64,000 nt of DNA from Sphaerobacter thermophilus DSM 20745 (GTDB lineage Bacteria > Chloroflexota > Chloroflexia > Thermomicrobiales > Thermomicrobiaceae). The DNA lies in NCBI RefSeq assembly GCF_000024985.1, contig NC_013523.1, positions 1,488,001-1,552,000 of the forward strand. Direction: 5' to 3'. The notes below the pieces were generated by a model that did not search any database, was not told the DNA's origin, and was given only the letters and a program-made list of their open reading frames with translations. Shown here piece by piece: positions 16,942-25,730 of the stretch. Both the position numbers and the translations under genes were made by a program. How positions within the stretch are numbered: position 1 is the first letter of the stretch; each line of letters opens with the position of its first letter.

Positions 16942-18038
16942 CGCACCTTTCCGCGGGCGATGATCGGCCAGGTCTCAGCGACCTCCCCATCGCGCACCAG
17001 GAACATCTCGTCCTGCAGGTTGATCGTTGGGCAGACGTGGTTCGGGATCACCTCGACCCGCTCACCGACCTCCATGCCCTGCATCCCCGGCGGCAGCAGG
17101 ACCACGCCGTGCTCCTCGCTGAGGCGAGCGATGACCGCGTCCGGATACTCCACGATGTAACCATGGCCCTTTCGCCCCTGCGGCGGATCCATCGCCAACG
17201 TCTTGGACCCGGCGTCGATCACCGCGCGATCCGGCGCCGGTCGGCTGATGACCGTCGCCAGGATTCGCAGCGAGCAGCCATCGACGCCGATACGGCCGAA
17301 ACGGAAGGCAGAGTTGTCGTTGAACACGTACGTGCCCGGCCGCATCTCGGTGATGCCCGGCACGGTCGGGGTGTACCAGGACGCCGGGGTCGAGCCGACG
17401 CTCACCACGTCGACCGGGATACCGTTGGACCGGAGCAGGTCGGCCGTCTCAACCATAGCCTTGCCGGCCGCTGTCGCGATCTCGGCCAGCTCGTCCGCGT
17501 TCGTCGCCTTGGCGACGTGGCCCTCATGGGTCATGATCCCTGCCAACCGCAGCCCGGGCATCTGCATCACCTCGCGCGCCAGGGCCAGCGCCGGCTCGCC
17601 CGGGAGCACACCGGCACGGTCGAGCCCGGTGTTGATCTCCAGGCGTACGTCGAGCGTCTTACCCGCGTCGCGGCAAGCGGCCGACAACGCGGCGGCGCCC
17701 TCCACTCCGTCGACGGCGACCGTGACCTTGATCCGATCCATCAGTGCCAGGAGCCGCCGGATCTTCTGCTCCCCGACGATCTGGTAGGCCAGGAGGACAT
17801 CGTCCAGCACACCAGCGTCGGCGAGCGCTTCGGCCTCACCCAGCTTGGCACAGGTGAAGCCGATAGCCCCCGCCTCGCGCTGCATCCGGGTGATTTCGGC
17901 CGTCTTGTGCGTCTTCAGGTGCGGTCGCATCGCCACACCGTGCTCGCGGGCAAAGGCCGCCATCTCCTCGACGTTGCGGCGCAGGATGGACTCGTGGACA
18001 ACCAGACACGGCGTGTCGAGTTCGTCGCGGTACCCCAT
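16938..18038 (-). CDS. D-threonine aldolase / D-serine dehydratase-like PLP enzyme
   Basis: A 366-residue fold-type III PLP enzyme of the alanine racemase N-terminal superfamily. The PLP lysine is in RPHLKTHKT near residue 43; the C-terminal domain has the zinc pair HVC in NHVCPTINLQDE near residue 338, which marks D-threonine aldolases and D-serine dehydratases rather than alanine racemases. It should cleave D-3-hydroxyamino acids to glycine plus an aldehyde, or deaminate D-serine. GGGGGAGGT precedes the ATG. The Gfo/Idh/MocA gene lies immediately upstream (23 bases) on the same strand, suggesting a catabolic pair. Confidence 0.85.
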   Translation of the reverse strand: MGYRDELDTPCLVVHESILRRNVEEMAAFAREHGVAMRPHLKTHKTAEITRMQREAGAIGFTCAKLGEAEALADAGVLDDVLLAYQIVGEQKIRRLLALMDRIKVTVAVDGVEGAAALSAACRDAGKTLDVRLEINTGLDRAGVLPGEPALALAREVMQMPGLRLAGIMTHEGHVAKATNADELAEIATAAGKAMVETADLLRSNGIPVDVVSVGSTPASWYTPTVPGITEMRPGTYVFNDNSAFRFGRIGVDGCSLRILATVISRPAPDRAVIDAGSKTLAMDPPQGRKGHGYIVEYPDAVIARLSEEHGVVLLPPGMQGMEVGERVEVIPNHVCPTINLQDEMFLVRDGEVAETWPIIARGKVR

Positions 18039-18061
18039 CGGCTACCTCCCCCTTCGCCGGA

Positions 18062-19105
18062 TCACACCGGCCACTTCTTCCCGCTGGTGTCGATCCAGCG
18101 CTGCAACTCCTGGCTGCGCTGTACCGAGTCCAGCACTTCCTGCACCTTCATGCCGTCTTCGAACGACGGAACTGCGCTCTTGCCCTCCAGGATACCGCGG
18201 ACCCATTCGCGAGCAAGCAGTACGAACGGCCGCACGCGCCGATCGGCGAAGTTCGGCAGGTCGCCCCAGACATCGGGCAGCTCGATCTCGGACAAGACCT
18301 GCTCGTCGCGGCGCATGCCGAAGACTCGCCCATCGGCCTGCACGGCGAGCAAGGCGTCGGTACCGACCGCGACGATCTCATCTCCGACGTCCATCGGCGC
18401 CACGGCGGACACGTGGATCGTCGCCAGCGCTCCACTGGCGAACTGGAGGATCAGGCTGAAGCACTCGCTACCGCGAATGGTCCGCGGCAGCGCGCCGGCG
18501 ACGGCGTGGATCTCCCCGAACCACCACCGCAGCGTGTCGATGTAGTCGGAGCCGAGCGCGCCCAGCACCCCGCCGGCGCGCTCACCGGCATCCAGCGAGG
18601 AAGTGGAGTGTCGAAGTCGGTCACGCCATGACTGGCGAAAGACCGTGAGGCTCACCGACTGGAGCTCCCCCAGGTAACCCTGGTCGATCAGGCGCTTGCA
18701 CACCTGGCGGGAGGGCAGGAACCGCGTCTTATAGTCGACGGCGTGTTGCACGTTCGCGTCACGCGCCAGGCGGTGCATGTCACGCGCTTCGGCGGCGTTG
18801 CGGGCCATGGGTTTCTCGCAGAGGATGTGCAGCCCCGCCTCCGCCGCCGCAATCGCGATGGGGTGGTGAAACTCCGGCGGCGTCGCAATGGTCACAGCAT
18901 GGAGGTTGGCTTCTCGGAACATTCGGCGATAGTCGTCGAAGAAGTGAGGTACCTGGTGGAGGAGGGCCGCCTGGCGCGCATGCTCAATCCGCGAGGCGCC
19001 GATCGCCACCACCTCCACCTCGGGGATCTGCCGGAGACCTGGAATGTGCACTGCCGCGCCCACTCCGGTCCCGATCACACCCACGCGAAGTGGTTTGTCT
19101 GCCAT
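18062..19105 (-). CDS. Gfo/Idh/MocA family oxidoreductase
   Basis: A 347-residue NAD(P)-dependent oxidoreductase. The Rossmann motif GVIGTGVGAAVHIPG lies at the N-terminus, the conserved EKPMARNAAEARDM (with the family Lys-Pro) near residue 98, and the C-terminal dimer domain contains GSDYIDTLRWWFGE. These enzymes usually oxidise or reduce sugars, inositols or related diols. The ATG at 19105 follows GGGAGC; an upstream in-frame start would add 23 non-family residues. It is the first gene of a probable two-gene unit with the D-threonine-aldolase-like gene. Substrate unknown. Confidence 0.85.
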   Translation of the reverse strand: MADKPLRVGVIGTGVGAAVHIPGLRQIPEVEVVAIGASRIEHARQAALLHQVPHFFDDYRRMFREANLHAVTIATPPEFHHPIAIAAAEAGLHILCEKPMARNAAEARDMHRLARDANVQHAVDYKTRFLPSRQVCKRLIDQGYLGELQSVSLTVFRQSWRDRLRHSTSSLDAGERAGGVLGALGSDYIDTLRWWFGEIHAVAGALPRTIRGSECFSLILQFASGALATIHVSAVAPMDVGDEIVAVGTDALLAVQADGRVFGMRRDEQVLSEIELPDVWGDLPNFADRRVRPFVLLAREWVRGILEGKSAVPSFEDGMKVQEVLDSVQRSQELQRWIDTSGKKWPV

Positions 19106-19277
19106 CGTGGGGATGCTCCCTTCCCCGGTCCGTTCGTGGGGCCAAGTATGGACGCGCCCGGGGACCGGCGGCAAGCACGAGGAGAGCGTCAGGCATTAGG
19201 AGTCACCAGACCCCTCTGGGATGGGGCATCTAACAGTGTGGGGAGCCGCGCGGGCACTCCAGGGTACGCAAGACGTT

Positions 19278-19928
19278 TCACTCACGCGGCAGTACGCGCA
19301 CCCGGCGGCCTTCGATCCGTAGCCGCCCCTCAGCGTACAGCCGAATCGCCTCGGGGTAGGCACGGCACTCTTCAGCAAAGACGCGATGCGCCAGTGATTC
19401 CGGAGTGTCGTCGTCCAGGACCGGGACACAGCGCTGGAGAATGATCGGCCCAGCGTCGTATTCCTCGTCCACAAAGTGGACGGTGCACCCGCTCACCTTC
19501 ACTCCAGCCTCCAGCACCGCCCGGTGGACCCGGTCACCGTAGAAACCGCGCCCACCAAAGAGGGGCAACAGCGACGGGTGGATATTCATCACCCGGCCCT
19601 CGAAGGCCGTGGGGATGGCGAGCTTGGCCAGGAAGCCGGCCAGGATCACCAGGTCGACCTCGTACGGCGCGATCGCGGCCCACACGGCGTCGCTGAAGGC
19701 ATCGACCGAGGGAAACGCGCGGCGCGGGATTACGGTGACCGGCAGCCCGGCTGCGCGCGCGATCTCGATGCCTCGCACGCCATCGCGACTGCTCACCACC
19801 ACCTCAACGCGCGCCGGAAGCTCCCCACGGGCGATGCACCCTAGCAGGTTCTCCAGCGTCCGCCCGCTCCCGGACAGCAGCACCGCCAGCCGCAACGTCG
19901 TACCCATCGCGCCCGAACTCTGACTCAC
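19278..19928 (-). CDS. purN: Phosphoribosylglycinamide formyltransferase
   Basis: A 216-residue GAR transformylase, which adds a formyl group from 10-formyl-THF in purine synthesis. The N-terminal LAVLLSGSGRTLENLL is the phosphate-binding loop, NIHPSLLPLFGG carries the catalytic Asn and His, and DEEYDAGPIILQ carries the catalytic Asp. The Shine-Dalgarno GGGAGGAGG favours the tandem GTG codons at 19931/19928 over the ATG at 19907, which has none. It is divergent from guaA and purD, so three purine genes cluster here with a shared 256-base spacer. Confidence 0.92.
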   Translation of the reverse strand: MSQSSGAMGTTLRLAVLLSGSGRTLENLLGCIARGELPARVEVVVSSRDGVRGIEIARAAGLPVTVIPRRAFPSVDAFSDAVWAAIAPYEVDLVILAGFLAKLAIPTAFEGRVMNIHPSLLPLFGGRGFYGDRVHRAVLEAGVKVSGCTVHFVDEEYDAGPIILQRCVPVLDDDTPESLAHRVFAEECRAYPEAIRLYAEGRLRIEGRRVRVLPRE

Positions 19929-20184
19929 CACCCGCCTCCTCCCGCGGGGATGATACACGGTCGCGGGGTACGGTTAGACACAAGCCGGGACACCGAGCCC
20001 AATCCCCGGATCCTGGGAGAGCCTAATCAAGGCCCGCTCCCCGCTTCTCCACCACTGACGCTGGTGTCTGGCCTGGATGAGAATCCCGCGTCACCCTCCC
20101 CGAACGCGCCACCCCTTCGAGTACAATTGCGTCCGGAGACAGCGGGCGAGAACGTACGCCCCAGCGCGGTTGGGAGGAGGCCCC

Positions 20185-21780
20185 TTGCAAACCGAAGAGC
20201 GATCGACACTGCCGCAGTCCAACGAGGCGAGCGGCCCCGCGGTATCACCCGATGCGGTCGTCGTGCTGGACTACGGGTCGCAGTACGCCCAGTTGATCGC
20301 CCGGCGGGTCCGTGAGGCCAGCGTCTACTGCGAGGTCTTCCCCTACGACACCGGCTGGGAGTCGGTCGCCCACCTGAAGCCCAAGGGGGTCATCCTCTCC
20401 GGGGGACCGGCCAGCGTCTACGAACCGGGAGCCCCCACCCTGCCCGACTGGGTGCTGGAGCGGGATCTCCCCGTCCTCGGTATCTGCTACGGCATGCAAC
20501 TCCTGGCGCAGTCCCTCGGCGGGCGGGTCGCGCCCGCGACGGAGCGCGAGTACGGCCCGGCCACGATTGAGGTTGTGGCGTCAAGCCCCATCTTCGCCGA
20601 TCTCCCCGAGCGGCTGGATGTCTGGATGAGCCACGGGGATCGCATTGAGGAGCTGCCCGAGGGATTCACCGCGCTGGCGAGGAGCGACAACTCGCCGTAC
20701 GCGGCGATGGGGCGCGGCAACGTGATCGGCCTCCAGTTCCACCCGGAGGTGGCCCACACCCCGCTCGGCGGCACCATCCTGCGCAACTTCCTGTTCGACC
20801 TCTGCGGCTGCGAGGGGAACTGGACGGCTGCATCCTTCATCGACGACGCGATCCAGCGCATCCGCGCCCGCGTGGGCAAGGACCGAGTACTCCTCGCCCT
20901 CTCCGGCGGCGTCGACTCGGCGGTCACCGCGGCGCTGATCCACCGCGCGATCGGCGATCAGCTCACTCCGGTCTTCGTCGACACCGGCCTGCTGCGGGAG
21001 GGTGAGCCGGAGACGGTGCGGGAAGTCTTTGGCCGTCACTTCCACATGAACCTCGTCTCCATCGACGCGAGCGAGCGGTTCCTGACGCGGCTGCGCGGTG
21101 TGACCGACCCGGAGCAGAAGCGCAAGATCGTCGGCGCCGAGTTCGTGAGCGTGTTCGAAGACGCGGCGGCCCGGCACGGCCCCTTCCGCTTCCTCGCGCA
21201 GGGCACGCTCTACCCCGACGTGATCGAGAGCGCAACCCCGCGCGACTCCAAGACCGCCGCCAAGATCAAGACACACCACAACGTCGGCGGGCTGCCCGAG
21301 GATCTACAGTTCGAGCTCCTGGAGCCGGTCCGGATGCTGTTCAAGGATGAGGTCCGCGCCGTCGGGCGTCTGCTCGGCCTGCCTGAGGAGATCGTCCAGC
21401 GACAGCCCTTCCCCGGCCCCGGCCTGGCGGTCCGCATCCTCGGTGAGGTCACGCCGGAGCGTCTGAAGCCGCTGCGCCGGGCCGACGCCATCGTGCGCCA
21501 GGAGATCGAGGCCGCTGGACTCGGCGACGATGTCTGGCAGTTCTTCGCCGTGCTCCTGCCGGTCAAGTCGACCGGCGTGATGGGCGACCAGCGCACCTAC
21601 GCCGATGTCTGCGCCATTCGTGCCGTCACCAGTGAGGACGCGATGACCGCCGACTGGGCACGCCTGCCGCACGACCTCCTGGCGCGGATGAGCAACCGGA
21701 TCGTCAACGAGGTGCCCGGCATCAACCGGGTCGTCTACGACATCACCAGTAAGCCACCGGGCACGATCGAGTGGGAATGA
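20185..21780 (+). CDS. guaA: GMP synthase (glutamine-hydrolysing)
   Basis: A 531-residue enzyme that aminates XMP to GMP. The N-terminal class I glutamine amidotransferase has Cys101 in GICYGMQ and the His/Glu pair in FHPEVAHT; the ATP pyrophosphatase domain has the P-loop LSGGVDSAV; the C-terminal dimerisation domain has [15 protein letters not shown] assign a TTG start at 20185 because GGGAGGAGG sits 4 bases upstream. The open frame continues back to 20077 without protein character. purD follows after 13 bases. Confidence 0.93.
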   Translation: MQTEERSTLPQSNEASGPAVSPDAVVVLDYGSQYAQLIARRVREASVYCEVFPYDTGWESVAHLKPKGVILSGGPASVYEPGAPTLPDWVLERDLPVLGICYGMQLLAQSLGGRVAPATEREYGPATIEVVASSPIFADLPERLDVWMSHGDRIEELPEGFTALARSDNSPYAAMGRGNVIGLQFHPEVAHTPLGGTILRNFLFDLCGCEGNWTAASFIDDAIQRIRARVGKDRVLLALSGGVDSAVTAALIHRAIGDQLTPVFVDTGLLREGEPETVREVFGRHFHMNLVSIDASERFLTRLRGVTDPEQKRKIVGAEFVSVFEDAAARHGPFRFLAQGTLYPDVIESATPRDSKTAAKIKTHHNVGGLPEDLQFELLEPVRMLFKDEVRAVGRLLGLPEEIVQRQPFPGPGLAVRILGEVTPERLKPLRRADAIVRQEIEAAGLGDDVWQFFAVLLPVKSTGVMGDQRTYADVCAIRAVTSEDAMTADWARLPHDLLARMSNRIVNEVPGINRVVYDITSKPPGTIEWE

Positions 21781-21793
21781 GCGGAGTGCGAAC

Positions 21794-23083
21794 ATGCGGG
21801 TGATGGTGGTTGGCAGCGGCGCACGGGAGCATGCCCTCGCCTGGAAGCTACGCCAGAGCCCGCTCGTCGACGCCCTGTTCGTGGCACCAGGGAACGCCGG
21901 GACGGCTGCCATCGCGACCAACCTCCCGATCCGGGCCAACGACATCCCTGCGCTGGCCGACGCCGCCCAGCAGCACGGCATCGACCTGACCGTCGTCGGT
22001 CCGGAGGATCCGCTCGCGCGCGGGCTCGCTGACCACTTCCAGGACCGCGGCCTCCTCGTGGCCGGACCGACCGCGGCGGCAGCGCGGATTGAGAGCAGCA
22101 AGGCCTGGGCGAAGGAGATCATGGCCGCGGCCGGGGTGCCCACGGCAGCCTGCCGCACTTATGTTGATCTGGACGCGGCGCTCGCGGCCGTGCGGAGCGC
22201 CCAGCCCCCGATCGTCGTCAAGGCCGACGGGCTGGCAGCCGGCAAGGGCGTGGTGGTCGCCGCGACCCACGCCGAGGCAGAAGCAGCGGTGCGCGACATG
22301 CTCGGCGCCGGCACACTGGGTGAGGCCGGGCGCTGCGTCCTGATCGAGGAGTGCCTGACCGGCCAGGAGGTGTCCCTCCTCGCCATGACGGATGGGGAGA
22401 CGATCTACCCGCTCCTCCCGGCCTGCGACTACAAGCGCGTGGGCGACGGTGACACCGGACCAAACACCGGTGGGATGGGTGCCTACGCTCCCGTGCCGGC
22501 GGTCGATGCCGCGCTGCAGCAGGAGATCGTCGCGCGCATCATCGAGCCGACCGTCACTGAGATGCGCCGCCGCGGCATCACCTACCGCGGCGTCCTCTAC
22601 GCCGGGCTCATCCTGACCGCCGACGGCCCGAAGGTGCTGGAGTTCAACTGCCGCATGGGTGACCCCGAGACGCAGGTCATCCTGCCGCTCCTCGACGGCG
22701 ACCTGGCCGCGCTCTTCGACGGCGTCGCTCGCCGGCGGCTCAGCGACGTCCCCGCTCCGCGCTGGCACGATGGCGCCGCCGTCGGTGTGGTCCTTGCGTC
22801 CGGCGGCTACCCGGGCAGCTACGCGACAGGCTACCCTATCCACGGCCTGGACAGGCTCCCCGAGGACGTCATCGCGTTCCACGCGGGTACCGCCATGGGT
22901 GACGACGGTACGGTGGTCACCGCGGGCGGGCGTGTGCTCACGCTCGTCGCGCGGGGGCCAGATATAAGCGACGCCCGGCAGCGGGTTTACGCGGCGGTGC
23001 CGGGCGTCGAGTTCACCGATATGGCGTATCGGCAGGATATCGCTTTGCGGGAAACCCAGCCGCGAGCGGCCGCCCGCGGCTGA
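21794..23083 (+). CDS. purD: Phosphoribosylamine-glycine ligase
   Basis: A 429-residue ATP-grasp GAR synthetase, catalysing the second step of purine synthesis. The family pattern is complete: VMVVGSGAREHALAW at the N-terminus, IVVKADGLAAGKGVVVA (ATP-grasp) near residue 140, LTGQEVSLLAM, the metal-binding FNCRMGDPETQVILP near residue 290, and the C-terminal barrel VLASGGYPGSYATG. GAGTGCGAAC precedes the ATG with weak base pairing, consistent with coupling to guaA. The product feeds the PurN reaction encoded on the other side of the cluster. Confidence 0.94.
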   Translation: MRVMVVGSGAREHALAWKLRQSPLVDALFVAPGNAGTAAIATNLPIRANDIPALADAAQQHGIDLTVVGPEDPLARGLADHFQDRGLLVAGPTAAAARIESSKAWAKEIMAAAGVPTAACRTYVDLDAALAAVRSAQPPIVVKADGLAAGKGVVVAATHAEAEAAVRDMLGAGTLGEAGRCVLIEECLTGQEVSLLAMTDGETIYPLLPACDYKRVGDGDTGPNTGGMGAYAPVPAVDAALQQEIVARIIEPTVTEMRRRGITYRGVLYAGLILTADGPKVLEFNCRMGDPETQVILPLLDGDLAALFDGVARRRLSDVPAPRWHDGAAVGVVLASGGYPGSYATGYPIHGLDRLPEDVIAFHAGTAMGDDGTVVTAGGRVLTLVARGPDISDARQRVYAAVPGVEFTDMAYRQDIALRETQPRAAARG

Positions 23084-23094
23084 GATCGAGCCGG

Positions 23095-23844
23095 CTACGA
23101 CCCGGCGCTGACGACGCCGCCGCCGGTGCTCGGCGGCCCGATCTCGACCCAACCGTTGCGGACGGCACAGAGGACTGCCTGAACGCGGTCGTTCACCTGC
23201 AGCTTCCGCAGCACCGACGTCATGTGGTTCTTCACCGTCTGCTCGGTGATGAACAGCGCTTCGGCGATCTCCTTGTTCGAGAGGCCCTGCGCTACGCAGT
23301 CGAGCACCTCGACCTCACGGACCGACAGGGGCAGCCGCTTCGGGTCGGACGCTGGCCCTGCCTCGCCATCGTCGCCGGTGAGCTGCCGGAACTCGGACAG
23401 AACCCGCCACGCCAGCTCCGGCCGCGACATCACCTCAAGGTTGATGAGCTGCTCCCCCTGAACCACGCGATCCAGCGACGAAATCAGCTCCTGAGCCTCG
23501 ATGTCTTTCGTCAGGAAAGCTGACGCACCCGCACGGACGGCTTCGAACAGCCGCTCATCATCGACGTGCATCGACAGGATGATGATGTGCATTGACGGGT
23601 GTTGCTTCTTCAGGATGCGCGCCACGTTGAGACCGGTGACGCCGGGGAGCTGGATATCGATCAGGGCAATACTGGGTCGGTGGATATCGGCCTCGCGGAT
23701 TGCCTCGTGCCCGCTTGTGGCCTCGGCAACCACCTTGAACGCGCCGCCCTCTTCGATCAATCGGCGCAGGCCCTGGCGAAAGAGCGGATGATCATCGACG
23801 ATCAGGACGGTACGCCCATTCCCACTGCCTCGTCTACGCTCCAC
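23095..23844 (-). CDS. NarL/FixJ-type response regulator
   Basis: A two-domain regulator of about 249 residues. The receiver domain has VLIVDDHPLFRQGL, phospho-acceptor Asp in ALIDIQLPG, and LTKD with the conserved Lys; the C-terminal LuxR helix-turn-helix reads LSVREVEVLDCVAQGLSNKEIAEAL followed by TVKNHMTSVLRKL. No histidine kinase is adjacent, so it is an orphan here. Start is uncertain: GTG at 23844 has GGGGGG 6 bases upstream, while GTG at 23871 would add 9 residues and overlap a short upstream ORF. A strong promoter with tandem operator-like repeats lies about 220 bases upstream. Confidence 0.88.
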   Translation of the reverse strand: MERRRGSGNGRTVLIVDDHPLFRQGLRRLIEEGGAFKVVAEATSGHEAIREADIHRPSIALIDIQLPGVTGLNVARILKKQHPSMHIIILSMHVDDERLFEAVRAGASAFLTKDIEAQELISSLDRVVQGEQLINLEVMSRPELAWRVLSEFRQLTGDDGEAGPASDPKRLPLSVREVEVLDCVAQGLSNKEIAEALFITEQTVKNHMTSVLRKLQVNDRVQAVLCAVRNGWVEIGPPSTGGGVVSAGS

Positions 23845-23860
23845 AGTAACCCCCCGATCG

Positions 23861-23932
23861 CTAAAGGGCACGCCGGACGTAATCGAGAACGTGATCCGGA
23901 TTCAGTCCCTTCATCCAGATCTCGTGCCCCAC
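23861..23932 (-). CDS. Possible 23-residue leader peptide
   Basis: A short frame from GTG 23932 to TAG 23861, with an internal ATG at 23914, ends 17 bases before the response-regulator GTG. The peptide ends NPDHVLDYVRRAL, which reads like genuine amphipathic helix rather than random GC-rich translation. Ribosome binding is weak. It could be a leader peptide, a small regulator, or the tail of a lost gene; the frame is closed upstream by TAG at 23939-23941. Suggestive only. Confidence 0.35.
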   Translation of the reverse strand: MGHEIWMKGLNPDHVLDYVRRAL

Positions 23933-24054
23933 CGTACTCTAAGTCCCGCACCAGCCCGGGCCAAGAGCACAATGGGGTGGATACGACCCGGCACATTCGT
24001 ACCGATCGACAAGTACTTCCGCACCGCAAGCAGACGCCTAGGCGCTGCGAGAGC

Positions 24055-24097
24055 GTACGTACACTGTGTCCGTAATTGTAGCATGTGTACGTACACT
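24055..24097. promoter_or_regulatory. Tandem operator-like repeats
   Basis: GTACGTACACT occurs at 24055-24065 and 24087-24097, start to start 32 bp, close to three helical turns. The second copy is part of the perfect 12-bp palindrome GTGTACGTACAC (24085-24096), inside the promoter spacer; the first overlaps the predicted transcription start. The arrangement suits cooperative repression, by an unidentified regulator. Confidence 0.6.
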
Positions 24098-24103
24098 CGT
24101 AAA
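24075..24103 (-). promoter_or_regulatory. Sigma-70-type promoter driving leftward
   Basis: On the minus strand TTTACG (24103-24098) is followed after 17 bases by TACAAT (24080-24075). Predicted start near 24068, giving the response-regulator gene a leader of about 220 bases. The best promoter match in this part of the window. Confidence 0.65.
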
Positions 24104-24181
24104 GGGGCTGCAAACGGGGAAGTCTTGAGCAAACGTTGCGGCGGGAGATGGAGGACGCTGTACGGTGGCGCGCGCGAACCG

Positions 24182-25156
24182 TCAGGTATTCGTTTCATAA
24201 AGTCGAGCGAGCGCCCCGACGGTCATCGCCATGCGCGCCCGCAGCGACTGCGGCGCCAGGACCTCGGCGTCCGCCCCGAGCTGGAGCAACGCGGGCACTG
24301 CGTGCTCCACCGACTCAATCGGTATCTCGACCTGCACCCACCCTGTGGCATCCGGGTCGCCCGCGGCCTCCAGCGCCATCCGTGCGACGCCCTGCCCGAG
24401 CAGGTAGGGCAAGAGGACCACCCCGCGCGGCGAGAGCCGGACCGTCGCGCGGTCGCGGTAGAGCCGGTCGGCGAACCCCTCCGACCAGGACCGCCAGTAC
24501 TCCGCCAGGTCGAACCCCTCCGGCCGCTCGAATCGGCCGTCCTGGAGCTCCAGCTCGAGCATGCGCGACACGCGGTACGTGCGAGGCTGCCCACCCGCCT
24601 GCGCCACCAGGTACCAGACGCCCGCTTTCAGCACCAGCCCGAGCGGTTCGAGTGTGCGGGTCACCTCCCCGCCCCAGCGACGGTAGCGCACCCAGATCGG
24701 ACGCTGCTCCCAGACCGCCTCCGCGACGGCACCCAGAAACGGGTTCTGCTCCTCCTCGTGGAACCAGCCGGGCGCGTCGAGGTAGAACCGCTCCCGGATC
24801 CGCGCGGCGCGAGCCCGCAGCTCGGCGGGGAGAGCGGCTTCCAGCTTGAGCTGCGCCGTGGCAAGGACCGTGCCCAGGCCCAGCTCGGCCGCCGGTCCCG
24901 GGACCCCTGCGAGGAACAGCGCCTCCGCCTCATCGGGCGTCAGCCCCGTCAACCGGGTCCGATATCCATCGAGCAACTGGTAGCCCCCGGCTGGGCCGCG
25001 GTCGGCGTAGATCGGCACTCCTGCCGCCGCCAGCGCTTCAGTGTCCCGGTAGACCGTCCGCACCGAGACTTCGAGGGCATCCGCCAGCTCCCTGGCCGTC
25101 ATCCGGCCACGGGTCTGGAGCAACAGGAGGAGAGACAGTAGGCGGCTCGCTCGCAT
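24182..25156 (-). CDS. WYL-domain transcriptional regulator (YafY type)
   Basis: A 324-residue regulator. The N-terminal winged helix reads LLLLLQTRGRMTARELADALEVSVRTVYRDTEAL; the WYL domain lies around residues 130-210 (IWVRYRRWGGEVTRTLEPLGLVLKAGVWYLVA, where the family Trp-Tyr-Leu is WYL); a WCX-type C-terminal domain completes it. Start ATG at 25156 gives the expected N-terminus; the frame is open upstream across the divergent promoter but unlikely to be translated. It is divergent from the DUF3224 gene, the usual arrangement for YafY-type regulators, and probably controls it. Ligands of WYL domains include nucleotides and nucleic acids. Confidence 0.88.
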   Translation of the reverse strand: MRASRLLSLLLLLQTRGRMTARELADALEVSVRTVYRDTEALAAAGVPIYADRGPAGGYQLLDGYRTRLTGLTPDEAEALFLAGVPGPAAELGLGTVLATAQLKLEAALPAELRARAARIRERFYLDAPGWFHEEEQNPFLGAVAEAVWEQRPIWVRYRRWGGEVTRTLEPLGLVLKAGVWYLVAQAGGQPRTYRVSRMLELELQDGRFERPEGFDLAEYWRSWSEGFADRLYRDRATVRLSPRGVVLLPYLLGQGVARMALEAAGDPDATGWVQVEIPIESVEHAVPALLQLGADAEVLAPQSLRARMAMTVGALARLYETNT

Positions 25157-25192
25157 GTTCGCAAGTGTACCGCAATTCCTGCCACGATCTGA

Positions 25193-25204
25193 CAGGTATG
25201 CCTG
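25193..25204. promoter_or_regulatory. Candidate operator in the WYL/DUF3224 divergent spacer
   Basis: CAGGTATGCCTG is an inverted repeat (CAGG...CCTG) centred in the 109-base spacer between the divergent WYL regulator and DUF3224 genes. It is the only symmetric sequence I see there. Confidence 0.35.
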
Positions 25205-25265
25205 CGATACTGGGGATGTCCCGCGGGGCAATGGGGACACAACGCGACCGAGAGGAGCACCAGAC

Positions 25266-25664
25266 ATGAGTACCAGCGCGACCGGGCAATTCGATACGAT
25301 CTCATGGGATGAGCACCCATTCGGCGAGGCGAACGGCGGCTCGAAGCTGGCACGCGCCACGGTAACCAATGTGTTCCGCGGCGACATCGAGGGCCGGGGG
25401 ACGCTCGAGTACCTGATGGTCTACCACGATGACGAGTCCGCTACGTTCATCGGCCTCGAACAGGTCGTCGGCCGGCTCGCCGACCGGGAGGGCAGCTTCG
25501 TACTCCAGCACAGCGGGACGTACCGGGACAGCGTCGCGACCGGCACCTGGACCGTCGTTCCCGGTTCCGGCACCGGCGACCTCAGCGGCCTGACTGGAGA
25601 GGGCAGCTTCGAGGCCCGGCACGGCCAACCCGCCACCTACACGCTGCGCCTCACCCTGGACTGA
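25266..25664 (+). CDS. DUF3224 domain protein
   Basis: A 132-residue single-domain protein of the DUF3224 family, allene-oxide-cyclase-like small beta barrels of unknown function. Family features include ATGQFDTISWDE at the start, a Tyr/His-containing YLMVYHDDESATFIGLEQVVGRL centre, and FVLQHSGTY followed by GTGDLSGLTGEGSFEA. ATG at 25266 follows GAGAGGAGCACC. It is divergent from the WYL regulator and 66 bases before the HicB/DinB-like gene on the same strand, so these two may form a small regulated operon. No signal peptide. Confidence 0.8.
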   Translation: MSTSATGQFDTISWDEHPFGEANGGSKLARATVTNVFRGDIEGRGTLEYLMVYHDDESATFIGLEQVVGRLADREGSFVLQHSGTYRDSVATGTWTVVPGSGTGDLSGLTGEGSFEARHGQPATYTLRLTLD

Positions 25665-25730
25665 GTCGCTGGCGAGCCGGGAGCCGCTCCCTCGCGGCTC
25701 GCCTCAGCCCAGAAGGAGAGAGACACACTG

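Larger units (their letters stand above)
23933..24181. other. AT-richer control region upstream of the response regulator
   Basis: No gene is apparent. The region contains the promoter at 24075-24103 and two copies of GTACGTACACT (24055-24065 and 24087-24097). It has several palindromic 8-mers and a lower GC content than its surroundings. Confidence 0.5.
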
